Assembly (NCBI RefSeq): GCF_001613425.1
Contig: NZ_BDCI01000036.1
Location: 62,001-126,000 of the forward strand
DNA from: Nocardia vulneris
GTDB lineage: Bacteria > Actinomycetota > Actinomycetes > Mycobacteriales > Mycobacteriaceae
DNA length: 64,000 nucleotides
Direction of reading: 5' to 3'
The translations under genes were made by a program, and so were the position numbers. The notes under the pieces were generated by a model, which worked only from the letters and a program-made list of their open reading frames with translations, did not search any database and was not told where the DNA came from. Below, piece by piece: positions 43,773 to 51,584 of this stretch. The number at the start of each line of letters is the position of its first letter. The first letter of the stretch is position 1.

Positions 43773-44530
43773 CGAAACACGTGCTGGCCGACACCGTCGT
43801 CATGTTCCGGCGCTGTGCCAGGCACACCCTGCGCAGCCGGGACACGCTGGTGATCTCGATGCTCATGCCGGTGCTCGTCATGCTGCTGTTCACCTACGTG
43901 TTCGGCGGGGCGATCGATGTCGGCGGCCCCTACCTCGACTACGTCGTGCCGGGAATCATGCTGCTGTGCACCGGATTCGGTTCCTCGATCACGGCGACGA
44001 GCGTGTCCACCGATATGACGCGGGGCAGCATCGACCGCTTCCGCACGCTGCCGATGTTCCGGCAGGCGGTGCTCGCCGGACATGTCGCGGAGAGCGTGGT
44101 CCGGAATCTGGCCGCGATCGCGATCGCGGTGGTCGTGGCGCTCGTCCTCGGCTATCGGCCGCAGGCGGGGCTCGGCGGCTGGCTCGCGGCGCTCGGCGTG
44201 ATCACCCTGTTCGTGCTGGCGATCTCCTGGATCGCGGTGGCGCTCGGGCTGGTCGCCAAGAATCCCGAGGCGGCGGGCGGGCTCACCTACGCGATCATGT
44301 TCATCCCCTACATCAGCAGCGCGTTCGTGCAGACCGCGACGATGCCGCACTGGTTGCGCGGTTTCGCCGAGTACCAGCCGGCGACGCCGGTGCTCGAAAC
44401 CGTGCGCGGGCTGCTGAACGCCACCGGCGCCGGGCACCACGCGGTGCTCGCCGTCGCCTGGTGCCTGGGACTGGCCGCGTTCGGATTCGGCTGGGCCGGT
44501 GTGGTGTTCGGGCGGTTGTCCCGGCACTGA
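43769..44530 (+). CDS. ABC-2 type permease without a nearby ATPase
   Basis: 253 residues, six membrane helices, DrrB-like. MLMPVLVMLLFTYVFGG (helix 1), RFRTLPMFRQAVLAGHVAES (cytosolic coupling loop) and the ABC-2 signature EYQPATPVLETVRGLLNATG are present. DrrB-type permeases export drugs or lipids together with a DrrA-type ATPase, normally encoded next door; none is here. Translational coupling to the glycosyltransferase suggests it moves the glycosylated product. Confidence 0.87.
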   Translation: MTKHVLADTVVMFRRCARHTLRSRDTLVISMLMPVLVMLLFTYVFGGAIDVGGPYLDYVVPGIMLLCTGFGSSITATSVSTDMTRGSIDRFRTLPMFRQAVLAGHVAESVVRNLAAIAIAVVVALVLGYRPQAGLGGWLAALGVITLFVLAISWIAVALGLVAKNPEAAGGLTYAIMFIPYISSAFVQTATMPHWLRGFAEYQPATPVLETVRGLLNATGAGHHAVLAVAWCLGLAAFGFGWAGVVFGRLSRH

Positions 44531-44604
44531 ACCAGGTTTGTCGGTGCTCCGGGCTAACCTGAGCGTCGTTGCCAGCGCACTTGCTCGACCCATGGAGGAC
44601 CCAG

Positions 44605-45159
44605 ATGACCGTGCTGCCGGATCGGCCGAATACCGCCCTGTTGGTGATCGACGTGCAGAACGGCGTGGTGGCCGAGGCGTACCGGCGCGACGCCGTCGTC
44701 GCCAACATCGCCACGGTAATCGGCAAGGCCCGCGCCGCCGGGGTGCCGGTCGTGTGGATCCAGCACAGCGCCGATGACCTGGTGCCGGGCACCGAGGCCT
44801 GGGAATACGTGCCCGAACTGGTCCGGGAAGAGTCGGAAGCCTTGGTGCACAAGCGTTTCGGTGACTCCTTCGAGGAGACCGAACTGGACGAGCTGCTGGC
44901 GCGGGCCGGGGTCGGCAAGCTGGTGGTGACCGGCGCGGAGACCGACGCCTGCGTGCGCTCCACCATCCACGGCGCGTTCACCCGCGGCTACGACGTGACC
45001 CTGGTCGGCGACGGCCACACCACCTTCGACAAGAGCGAGTGGGGCGCGCCCGCACCCGAAGCGGTCATCGCGCACACCAATCTGTACTGGCAGTACCAGC
45101 GGGCGCCGGGCCGTACCGCGGCGGTCACCAGCGCCGACGAAACGACCTTCGAGAGCTGA
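44605..45159 (+). CDS. isochorismatase-family cysteine hydrolase
   Basis: 184 residues, ATG at 44605 with GGAGGA 7 nt upstream. The Asp-Lys-Cys triad is D16 in LLVIDVQNG, K83 in VHKRFGDSF and C116 in GAETDACVRST. The family includes nicotinamidases, ureidoacrylate and carbamoylsarcosine hydrolases; the lack of the nicotinamidase metal-binding Asp-His-His cluster argues against a nicotinamidase. Its place just before the purine and nitrogen region suggests a C-N bond substrate, but the pathway is not shown. Confidence 0.88.
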   Translation: MTVLPDRPNTALLVIDVQNGVVAEAYRRDAVVANIATVIGKARAAGVPVVWIQHSADDLVPGTEAWEYVPELVREESEALVHKRFGDSFEETELDELLARAGVGKLVVTGAETDACVRSTIHGAFTRGYDVTLVGDGHTTFDKSEWGAPAPEAVIAHTNLYWQYQRAPGRTAAVTSADETTFES

Positions 45160-45239
45160 GCGTTCGATAGCCGGGTGTTCGAGGGCCGGGTGTCGGAAGG
45201 CCGAGCACCGGAAAAATTCGGGTCCGGCCCCGGCTGCGC

Positions 45240-45302
45240 GTAACGATTGCGAAATCTGGGGTCGCGATTCGCAATGTCCGTGCAACGGGCTCCTTCTAGG
45301 GT
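45240..45302 (+). promoter_or_regulatory. paired GlnR-like boxes and -10 of the NitT/TauT-type importer
   Basis: GTAAC-N6-GAAAT at 45240-45255 fits the actinobacterial GlnR consensus (GTnAC-N6-GAAAC). A second box, GCAAT-N6-GCAAC at 45271-45286, is followed after N6 by CTTCTAGGGT (45293-45302), with the -10 TAGGGT at 45297-45302. The same layout precedes the xanthine dehydrogenase operon at 55893-55956. Confidence 0.7.
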
Positions 45303-45350
45303 GACCTTCATGAGGGAGCGCAGTACACGAAATATCGGTGGGGCCGGGTC

Positions 45351-46193
45351 ATGACCACCGCGAACGAAACCACCGGGGGCACCGGTATCCACATCAGCGG
45401 GTTGACCAAGACCTTCCGGGTGGGCCGCAAGACCGTGCAGGCGCTGGACGCGGTGGATCTGCACACCGAACAGGGGACCTTCCTGTCGTTGCTCGGCCCC
45501 TCGGGCTGCGGCAAGTCGACGGTGCTGCGCATCCTGGCCGGCCTGGAGACGCCGACCGCGGGCAAGACGCTGATCGACGGCCAGACCCCCGCCGAGCTGG
45601 TGGGACGGCACGAACTCGGCATCGCCTTCCAGGATTCGGCCCTGCTGCCGTGGCGTTCGGTGGAGTCGAATATCAAGCTGCCCCTGCAGGTCGCGGGCCT
45701 GCAGCCGGACCCGGGCCTGATCGCCGACCTGATCCAGCTGGTGGGGCTCGACGGGTTCGAGAAGGCCAAGCCCGCGCAGCTGTCCGGCGGTATGCGCCAA
45801 CGTGTTTCGATCGCCCGCGCGCTGGTGGTGAAGCCGACCGTGCTGCTGCTGGACGAGCCGTTCGGCGCGCTGGACGATATGACCAGGCAGCGGCTCAACC
45901 TGGAACTGCTGCGGATCTGGACGGAGAAGCCGGCCACCACGCTGATGGTCACGCACGGCATCGCCGAGGCCGTGTTCCTCTCCGATGTGGTCGCCGTGAT
46001 GAGCCCGCGGCCCGGCCGGGTGCTGGAACTGGTGGAGATCGATCTGCCGCGCCCGCGCACCCCCGAGATGATGCGGACGCCCGAATTCCACCGGCTGCAC
46101 GACTACCTGTCCGAGTTGCTGTTCGGCAAGTCCGGGACGGGCGGGGCGCTCGGCAGCGCGGCCGGCGCCGCGAGCACCGGCGGTGGCGCGTGA
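45351..46193 (+). CDS. ABC transporter ATP-binding protein, NitT/TauT (SsuB-like) family
   Basis: 280 residues. Walker A is LGPSGCGKST (about residues 48-57), the signature LSGGMRQRVSIARAL, Walker B VLLLDEPFGALDD and the switch His in MVTHGIAEAVFLSD. It powers import with the two permeases and lipoprotein that follow. The family takes up nitrate, sulfonates, taurine, thiamine precursors and purine-type or ureide compounds. The adjacent purine genes and GlnR-like promoter favour a nitrogenous purine-derived ligand. A Gly/Ala-rich tail ends the protein. Confidence 0.93.
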   Translation: MTTANETTGGTGIHISGLTKTFRVGRKTVQALDAVDLHTEQGTFLSLLGPSGCGKSTVLRILAGLETPTAGKTLIDGQTPAELVGRHELGIAFQDSALLPWRSVESNIKLPLQVAGLQPDPGLIADLIQLVGLDGFEKAKPAQLSGGMRQRVSIARALVVKPTVLLLDEPFGALDDMTRQRLNLELLRIWTEKPATTLMVTHGIAEAVFLSDVVAVMSPRPGRVLELVEIDLPRPRTPEMMRTPEFHRLHDYLSELLFGKSGTGGALGSAAGAASTGGGA

Positions 46194-46221
46194 ACACCGG
46201 GCGAGCGCGGGGAGGGCGGAC

Positions 46222-46968
46222 ATGAAACGGATCGGTGGCCTGCTCGGCGTCGTCGGGCTGATCGGTGTGTGGTGGCTGCTCGCGGCGCTCGGCGTCGCCG
46301 GTGGCACGGTGCCGAGTCCGTGGACGGTGGTGCACACCATGTACACCGACGGCTGGGGACTGTACGGACCCAACTTCCGGATTACCGCGCTCGGCGCGTT
46401 GCAGGGTTTCGTGTGGGGCAACGGGCTCGCCATCGTGCTGGCCATCCTGATCATGCTGATCCCGCAGATCGAATCGCTGGCCACCCAGCTGGCGATCCTG
46501 AGCTACTGCACCCCGCTGCTCGCGCTGGGCCCGATCATCCTGGTGGTGTTCGGCGGGCGCACGCCGACGGTGTTCCTCGCGGCGATGTACTGCTTCTTCA
46601 CCACCATGGTCGGCACCGTGACCGGTCTGCGTTCCGCCGATCGGACCAGCTTGGATCTGGTGCGCGCGTACGGCGGTGGCCGCTGGCAGCAGCTGTATCG
46701 CGTGCAGTTGATCTCGGCGCTGCCGAATACCTTCGCGGCGTTGAAGATCGCCGCGCCCTCGGCGGTGCTCGGCGCGATCATCGGCGAGTATCTCGGCGGT
46801 GTCGACAGCGGCATCGGCGTCGCGCTGACCGCCGCGCAGACCGCCTACAACGTGCCGCGCACCTGGGGCATGGCGCTGGCCGCGGCCGCGCTGGCCGGGC
46901 TCGGCTACGCGGTGGTCGCGCTCGGCGCGCGGCTGGTCGCCCCGTGGACTGCGCAGGAGGCGCGATGA
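46222..46968 (+). CDS. ABC transporter permease, NitT/TauT family (1)
   Basis: 248 residues from the ATG at 46222 with GGGGAGGG upstream. BPD_transp_1 permease with 6 helices; the cytosolic coupling loop is LDLVRAYGGGRWQQLYRVQL followed by SALPNTFAALKIA, typical of SsuC/TauC. The IGEYLGG... stretch after it is also conserved. It overlaps the next permease by 4 bp (ATGA). Confidence 0.9.
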   Translation: MKRIGGLLGVVGLIGVWWLLAALGVAGGTVPSPWTVVHTMYTDGWGLYGPNFRITALGALQGFVWGNGLAIVLAILIMLIPQIESLATQLAILSYCTPLLALGPIILVVFGGRTPTVFLAAMYCFFTTMVGTVTGLRSADRTSLDLVRAYGGGRWQQLYRVQLISALPNTFAALKIAAPSAVLGAIIGEYLGGVDSGIGVALTAAQTAYNVPRTWGMALAAAALAGLGYAVVALGARLVAPWTAQEAR

Positions 46969-47762
46969 AAGTACTGCTGCGGCTCGGGCGGTTCCTGTTC
47001 CCGCTGGTCACCTCGTTGATCCTGATGCTGCTCATCTGGTACGTCTTCCTGAAGGCGTTCCCGCAGGTCGGCCCGCGCGTGGGGAAGTCGCCCGAAGACA
47101 TCTGGCGCTATCTGGTGACCTCGCCGGGCGCGAGCAGCGCCCGCGCGACGATCCTGGACGACCTGCAGATCACGCTGCGCGACGCGGCGATCGGGTTCGG
47201 CTTCGGCATGCTGGCCGCGGTGGTGGTGGCCGCGCTGTTCGTGTCGTTCGCGGCGGTGGAGCAGACCTTCCTGCCGGTGGCGATGATCCTGCGCTCGGTA
47301 CCGCTGGTGGTGCTCGCGCCGATCATCGTGCTGGTGTTCGGGCGCGGGCTCGGCGGGGTCACCGTGCTCACCGCCATCGTGGTGTTCTTCCCGGCGCTGG
47401 TGATGATCATGGCGGGGTTGCGCAACGCCCCGCGCCAAGCACTGGATCTGGTCGCCGCCTACGGCGGGTCCAAGTGGACCGGTCTGCGGCTGGTCGCGGT
47501 GCCCGCCGCGCTGCCCTCGGTGTTCGCCGCGGCCCGCATCTCGGTGCCGGGCGCACTGATCGGCGCGCTGCTCGGCGAGTGGCTCGGCAGCGGAACAGGG
47601 TTGGGCGCCAGCCTGATTCGGGCCATTCCGACCTTCCAATACAACCAGCTGTGGGCCTCGATCGTGATCGTCACGATCGTCTCGGTGGTGCTGTATGCCA
47701 TCGTCGGTGTGATCGAGAATCTCGTGCTCGCCCGCTTCGGCGCCGACGCGGGACGATCCTGA
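46965..47762 (+). CDS. ABC transporter permease, NitT/TauT family (2)
   Basis: 265 residues. Six helices; coupling loop ALDLVAAYGGSKWTGLRLVA followed by VPAALPSVFAAARIS. It is clearly homologous to the first permease, and the pair would form a heterodimeric channel, unlike the homodimer of SsuC-type systems. The stop is 95 bp before the lipoprotein gene, which has its own promoter. Confidence 0.9.
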   Translation: MKVLLRLGRFLFPLVTSLILMLLIWYVFLKAFPQVGPRVGKSPEDIWRYLVTSPGASSARATILDDLQITLRDAAIGFGFGMLAAVVVAALFVSFAAVEQTFLPVAMILRSVPLVVLAPIIVLVFGRGLGGVTVLTAIVVFFPALVMIMAGLRNAPRQALDLVAAYGGSKWTGLRLVAVPAALPSVFAAARISVPGALIGALLGEWLGSGTGLGASLIRAIPTFQYNQLWASIVIVTIVSVVLYAIVGVIENLVLARFGADAGRS

Positions 47763-47813
47763 ACGACCGGTTCGCTGAACGAGACAAAATTCCCGAAATT
47801 CCGTGCCCGGAAC

Positions 47814-47851
47814 GTCAAAGCAAAGAAAATGAAACGCGATCGACCTAGATT
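47814..47851 (+). promoter_or_regulatory. leaderless promoter of the importer lipoprotein, weak GlnR-like box
   Basis: GTCAA-N6-GAAAA at 47814-47829 resembles a degenerate GlnR box. The -10 TAGATT (47846-47851) ends 6 nt before the ATG at 47858, so the message is probably leaderless. Confidence 0.45.
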
Positions 47852-47857
47852 CACCGC

Positions 47858-48952
47858 ATGACACCCGCACAGCGTTCCTCGTTCGGGCCGGCACTGAATC
47901 GACGGTCTCTGCTCCGCTACTCCGCGCTGGCCGGCGCCGCACTCGGCGGCGCGGGCCTGCTCACCGCCTGTGGCGACAATGCCGCCGACTCGTCGGGCGG
48001 TTCCACCCCGGACGGCTCCAAGTACGGCACGGTGGCGGTGCAGCTGTCCTGGCTGAAGAACATCGAGTTCGCCGGTGAATACTTCGCCGATTCGAAGGGC
48101 TATTTCAAGGAGGCGGGCTTCGGTTCGGTCAACCTGATCGCCGGCGGCGCGGCGAGCACCTCGGTCGAGGCCGGACTCGACACCGGCAAGATCTGGCTCG
48201 GCCTGTCCGCGCCGCAGACCACCGCCAAGGCGGTCCTGGAGGGATTGCCCGCGAAGATCATCGCGACCACCTACCAGAAGAACCCCTTCGCGATCGTGAG
48301 CTCGGCGGCCAAGCCGATCAAGACGCCCGCGGACATGAAGGGCCGCAAGATCGGCGTGCAGGACACCAACCAGCTGATCTTCCACGCGCTGCTGACCGCC
48401 AACGGACTGAAGCCCGGCGATGTCACCATCGTGCCCGCGCAGTTCGATCCGACGCCGCTGGCCAACGGTGAGGTCGACGGCTGGGTCAGCTACGTGACCA
48501 ATGAGCCGATCACGTTGACCGCCAAGGGATTCGCGAACACGCACTTTTTGTTCGCCGACTACAACCTGCCGCTGGTGGCCGAGACGCTCACGGTCAAGCA
48601 GGCGACCATCGACAAGGAGCGCGACAAGCTCAAGGCCTTCCTGATCGCCGAGATCAAGGGCTGGCAGGACGCGGTGGCGAACCCGGCCGAATCGGCCCGG
48701 CTCGCGGTCGAGGTGTACGGCAAGGACCAGAAGCTCGACCTCGACGAGCAGACGAAAGAGGCGGTGGCACAGAACGATCTGATCGTCTCGCCCGACACGG
48801 CGGCCAACGGGCTGTTGAGCATGACCGACAAGTTGATCGAGCAGAACATCGCCGCGCTGCGGCTCGCCGACCTCGATATCAAGGCCGACCAGCTGTTCGA
48901 TCTGTCCGTGCTGCGGGAGGTCTTCGCGGAGAATCCCGGCCTGAAAGGCTGA
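47858..48952 (+). CDS. NMT1/SsuA-like solute-binding lipoprotein with Tat signal
   Basis: 364 residues. The leader combines twin arginines (LNRRSLLRYSALAG, residues 13-26) with a lipobox LLTAC (Cys38), so it is a Tat-exported lipoprotein. The mature protein has the NMT1/THI5-like fold (VQLSWLKNIEFAGEYFADSK; GLSAPQTTAKAVLEGL; DMKGRKIGVQDTNQL). The opening LSWLKNxEFAGEYFA pattern is close to pyrimidine/thiamine-precursor binders such as ThiY, pointing to a heterocyclic nitrogen ligand. Together with the three genes upstream it forms a complete importer. Confidence 0.9.
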   Translation: MTPAQRSSFGPALNRRSLLRYSALAGAALGGAGLLTACGDNAADSSGGSTPDGSKYGTVAVQLSWLKNIEFAGEYFADSKGYFKEAGFGSVNLIAGGAASTSVEAGLDTGKIWLGLSAPQTTAKAVLEGLPAKIIATTYQKNPFAIVSSAAKPIKTPADMKGRKIGVQDTNQLIFHALLTANGLKPGDVTIVPAQFDPTPLANGEVDGWVSYVTNEPITLTAKGFANTHFLFADYNLPLVAETLTVKQATIDKERDKLKAFLIAEIKGWQDAVANPAESARLAVEVYGKDQKLDLDEQTKEAVAQNDLIVSPDTAANGLLSMTDKLIEQNIAALRLADLDIKADQLFDLSVLREVFAENPGLKG

Positions 48953-48962
48953 GTGGCCCGGG

Positions 48963-49997
48963 CTAACTACCCAGCCCCACCGCAGTTTTCAGCGGTGGGG
49001 ACTGGCTAGGGGTGTGCAGAGAATGCCGCCCCGTCTGTTCGGTTCTGGCGGCGAGCAGTTCGGCGGCGATGGCGACGGCGATCTCGGGCGCGGTGCGCGC
49101 CCCGACGTCGAGTCCGGCCGGAGAATGCAGACGGGCGAGCGTTGCTTCGTCGAAGCCGCCCGCCCGCAGGTCTTCCATGCGTCGCGTGTGCACGGTGCGC
49201 GAACCCATCGCGCCCAGATAGCCGAGCTGGGGTAGTCGCAGCGCGACGGTCAGCAGCGGGATCTCGAACTTCGGATCGTGCGAGGTGACGACAATGCCTG
49301 TGTCACCGTCGATTTCGCCCGCCGCCGCGAGCGTGTTCAGGTACCGGTGCGGCCAGTCCACGACCACCTCGGCGCCGGGGAACTTCTCCGGCTGGGCGAA
49401 GGTCTCCCGGGAATCGCAGATGGTGACGCGGTAGCCGAGGAACTTGGCCTGCACGGTCAGCGCCGCGGCAAAAGAGTTGGCGCCGAAGATGATCAGGCGC
49501 GGCGGCGGTGCGAACGAGGAGACGAACACGTCCGAATCCGGCAGCGCGAGCAGTTCGGTGTTGTGTCGTTTGTCGGTGACCAGATGCTGCCCGATGAGAT
49601 CGGCGTCGGAGTTCCACACCACGGTGAAGACGGTGATCCGCCGGTGCGCCCGGATCTCGGCGGCGACGAGCGGGAACTCCGGAAAGTCCCTGCGCGAGAA
49701 CGGTTCGGTGAACACGTCCATCATGCCGTCGCGGTCCGCACCGCCCGCGATGCCGGTAGCCACGCCGTAGCGGTGCATCGCGCGCCGGCCGGTGCGCGCC
49801 GCCTGTAATACCGCCTCGTAGGCGATCTCCTCCAGACCGCCGTCGGTCACCGCGCCGTAGACGCCGCCCTCCGGATCGACCAGCATCGCCGAGCCGATCG
49901 GCAACGGGGCAGAACCCATCGTGCGCACGATGGTGGCCAGTCCTCCGGTCCGCCCGGAATGCCACACCCGCAGTAGGTCATCGACGATGTCCCGCAT
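48963..49997 (-). CDS. XdhC/CoxI-family molybdenum-cofactor insertion protein
   Basis: 344 residues from the ATG at 49997 (GGAGCGAG just upstream); an ATG at 50039 would overlap the previous gene. The N-terminal XdhC_CoxI domain has GGLATIVRTMGSAPLPIGSA and GAVTDGGLEEIAYEAVLQAA, where the Cys of the usual GGCVE segment is replaced. The C-terminal Rossmann domain follows (RLIIFGANSFAAALTVQAKF; GYRVTICDSRETFA). XdhC proteins bind Moco and help mature xanthine dehydrogenase, encoded at 55988-59892. The 3' end of the gene contains the hairpin that ends the convergent importer operon. Confidence 0.85.
   Translation of the reverse strand: MRDIVDDLLRVWHSGRTGGLATIVRTMGSAPLPIGSAMLVDPEGGVYGAVTDGGLEEIAYEAVLQAARTGRRAMHRYGVATGIAGGADRDGMMDVFTEPFSRRDFPEFPLVAAEIRAHRRITVFTVVWNSDADLIGQHLVTDKRHNTELLALPDSDVFVSSFAPPPRLIIFGANSFAAALTVQAKFLGYRVTICDSRETFAQPEKFPGAEVVVDWPHRYLNTLAAAGEIDGDTGIVVTSHDPKFEIPLLTVALRLPQLGYLGAMGSRTVHTRRMEDLRAGGFDEATLARLHSPAGLDVGARTAPEIAVAIAAELLAARTEQTGRHSLHTPSQSPPLKTAVGLGS
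48975..49000 (+). terminator. hairpin terminator overlapping the xdhC-like 3' end
   Basis: CCCCACCGC (48975-48983) and GCGGTGGGG (48992-49000) form a perfect 9-bp stem with an 8-nt loop. It lies 22 nt after the importer lipoprotein stop but inside the last codons of the convergent XdhC gene. Confidence 0.75.
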
Positions 49998-50010
49998 GAG
50001 CTCGCTCCGA

Positions 50011-50610
50011 TCACCGTGCGGACGAGGCCGGGTAGTCATGATCGACGCCCGTCGCCAAATCGTCGCACGTGACGCACACCATATCTGCCCGGCCCGCCAA
50101 ATAGGTGCGCGCGCCCGAATCTCCTACGGCCTCCTGACATATCGAGGTCCAGTGGTTGTGTGCGAGCACAACGGGATGCCCCGGTGTGTTGTGGAACACA
50201 GCTCGGGCGAGGCCGCTCGGCGCCGCGAAGGCCGCGGCGGTCACCCGGGCGATCACCGCCGCACCGACATCGGGGGTATCCACGGGCATGATCGCGGCGT
50301 AGCGCGCCGGGGTGCGCGCGGCGGCGATCAGGCCGGCCCGGACCGAGGCGCCGAGTCCGGTGGCCCAGTCCGCCGCCCAGACGGTGACGACCTCGGCGGG
50401 CAGGTGCACGGCCGCCGGATCGGGACCGGTGGCGCCGAGGACGACGATCACCGGATCGCAGCCGCCGTCGCGGAGCGCGGCCACCGCGCCGCGCAGCCAG
50501 GCACCACCCTCGGCCAGCGCTTTCGGCTTGCCGTAGCGCGTTCCGGCCCCCGCGGCGAGCACGATGCCCGCGCAGCCGGGCGCGGGAACCGGACGATCGG
50601 GTAGAGCCAT
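50011..50610 (-). CDS. MobA/MocA-like nucleotidyltransferase
   Basis: 199 residues. The nucleotide-binding start is AGIVLAAGAGTRYGKPKALA, the GT-A-type NTP-transferase signature of MobA/MocA. The metal Asp is probably in IMPVDTPDVGAAV, with FHNTPGHPVVLAHNHW after it. MocA attaches CMP to molybdopterin cofactor for xanthine-dehydrogenase-type enzymes. It lies 13 nt upstream of the XdhC gene in one operon, so a Mo-cofactor tailoring role for the nearby xanthine dehydrogenase is well supported by context. Confidence 0.85.
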   Translation of the reverse strand: MALPDRPVPAPGCAGIVLAAGAGTRYGKPKALAEGGAWLRGAVAALRDGGCDPVIVVLGATGPDPAAVHLPAEVVTVWAADWATGLGASVRAGLIAAARTPARYAAIMPVDTPDVGAAVIARVTAAAFAAPSGLARAVFHNTPGHPVVLAHNHWTSICQEAVGDSGARTYLAGRADMVCVTCDDLATGVDHDYPASSAR

Positions 50611-50759
50611 GACACGACGGTATCTCGGAACCGGCGCCCGCGCGTGCCGCAAGAGCGCTGCTCGGAGGCGGGAACGCCCGGTTTCCGCGCGGCGACACGC
50701 CGGTCGTCCGCTGGCGCTTTCCGGTGGCGCCCGGGCGGGTCGTATTCGATGCTGGTCCG

Positions 50760-51263
50760 ATGACAGACGACGCGGACGGCCTCGCCCGATTCGACGCGCT
50801 GCCGCGGGACGCGGCCATCGAGGCGTTGCTTGCCTGTTGCTCGTCGCCGCAGTGGGCGCGCGCGTTGGCCGCCGGACGGCCATACTCGAGTATCGGTGCT
50901 GTGCTCGATACCGCCGACACTGTGCTCGCCGGACTGCCCGAAGCCGAGATCGATCGGGCGCTCGCCGGGCATCCGCGGATCGGTGCGCGGCCGCATTCGG
51001 CGGCTTCGGCGCGCGAGCAGGCCGGGGTGGCCGACGCACCGGAGGAGGTGCACGCGGCGCTCGCGGCGGGTAACCGGGCCTACGAGCAGCGGTTCGGTTA
51101 CCGGTACCTGGTGTACGCGAGCGGTAGCACCGGCAGCGAGCTGCTCGCGCTGCTGCAAGACCGGCTGCACCACGATGCCGAAACCGAAAGGCGGGTCATG
51201 CGAACAGAATTGGCGAAGATCAATCGGCTCCGGTTGCGCGGGCTGCTCACGGCGGCGGCATGA
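50760..51263 (+). CDS. 2-oxo-4-hydroxy-4-carboxy-5-ureidoimidazoline (OHCU) decarboxylase
   Basis: 167 residues, all-alpha UraD family. The catalytic His is H71 in AGHPRIGARP, and GNRAYEQRFGYRYLVYASG is the second conserved block. It decarboxylates OHCU to (S)-allantoin, the third step of urate breakdown. It begins the rightward four-gene urate operon and overlaps the HIU hydrolase by 4 bp (ATGA). A possible inverted GlnR half-site (GTTTC-N6-GCGAC, 50681-50696) lies upstream. Confidence 0.92.
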   Translation: MTDDADGLARFDALPRDAAIEALLACCSSPQWARALAAGRPYSSIGAVLDTADTVLAGLPEAEIDRALAGHPRIGARPHSAASAREQAGVADAPEEVHAALAAGNRAYEQRFGYRYLVYASGSTGSELLALLQDRLHHDAETERRVMRTELAKINRLRLRGLLTAAA

Positions 51264-51577
51264 GCACACTGAGTACCCACGTCCTGGACGCGGTGCGCGG
51301 CGCGCCCGCGACCGATATCGCGGTGACCCTGTACGACGATGTCCGGGAACTGGATTCGGGCAGCACCGATGCCGACGGCCGGATCGCCGGACTGGGTGGC
51401 GAGTTGGCGGCGGGGACCTATCGGCTGGTCTTCGACACCGGCGCCTACTTCGCCGCACAGCAGGTCGAAACGTTCTATCCCGAGGTCTGCGTGCGCTTCG
51501 CCGTCACCGTGCCGCGGCACTATCACGTCCCGTTGTTGTTGTCGCCGTTCGCCTTTTCCACCTATCGAGGGAGCTGA
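51260..51577 (+). CDS. 5-hydroxyisourate hydrolase
   Basis: 105 residues, transthyretin-like. The N-terminal LSTHVLDAVRGAPA with His7, the central HYHVPLLLSPFAFST and the C-terminal YRGS tetrapeptide are the family signature. The enzyme hydrolyses 5-hydroxyisourate from urate oxidase to OHCU. It lacks the periplasmic signal seen in some homologues, so it is cytosolic here. Confidence 0.95.
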   Translation: MSTLSTHVLDAVRGAPATDIAVTLYDDVRELDSGSTDADGRIAGLGGELAAGTYRLVFDTGAYFAAQQVETFYPEVCVRFAVTVPRHYHVPLLLSPFAFSTYRGS

Positions 51578-51584
51578 ATCCAGC

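Noticed and set aside
44605..45159. Nicotinamidase call for the isochorismatase-like gene, suggested by the pnuC gene nearby
   Set aside because: The nicotinamidase metal-binding Asp-His-His group is not present, and pnuC is 3.6 kb away on the other strand.
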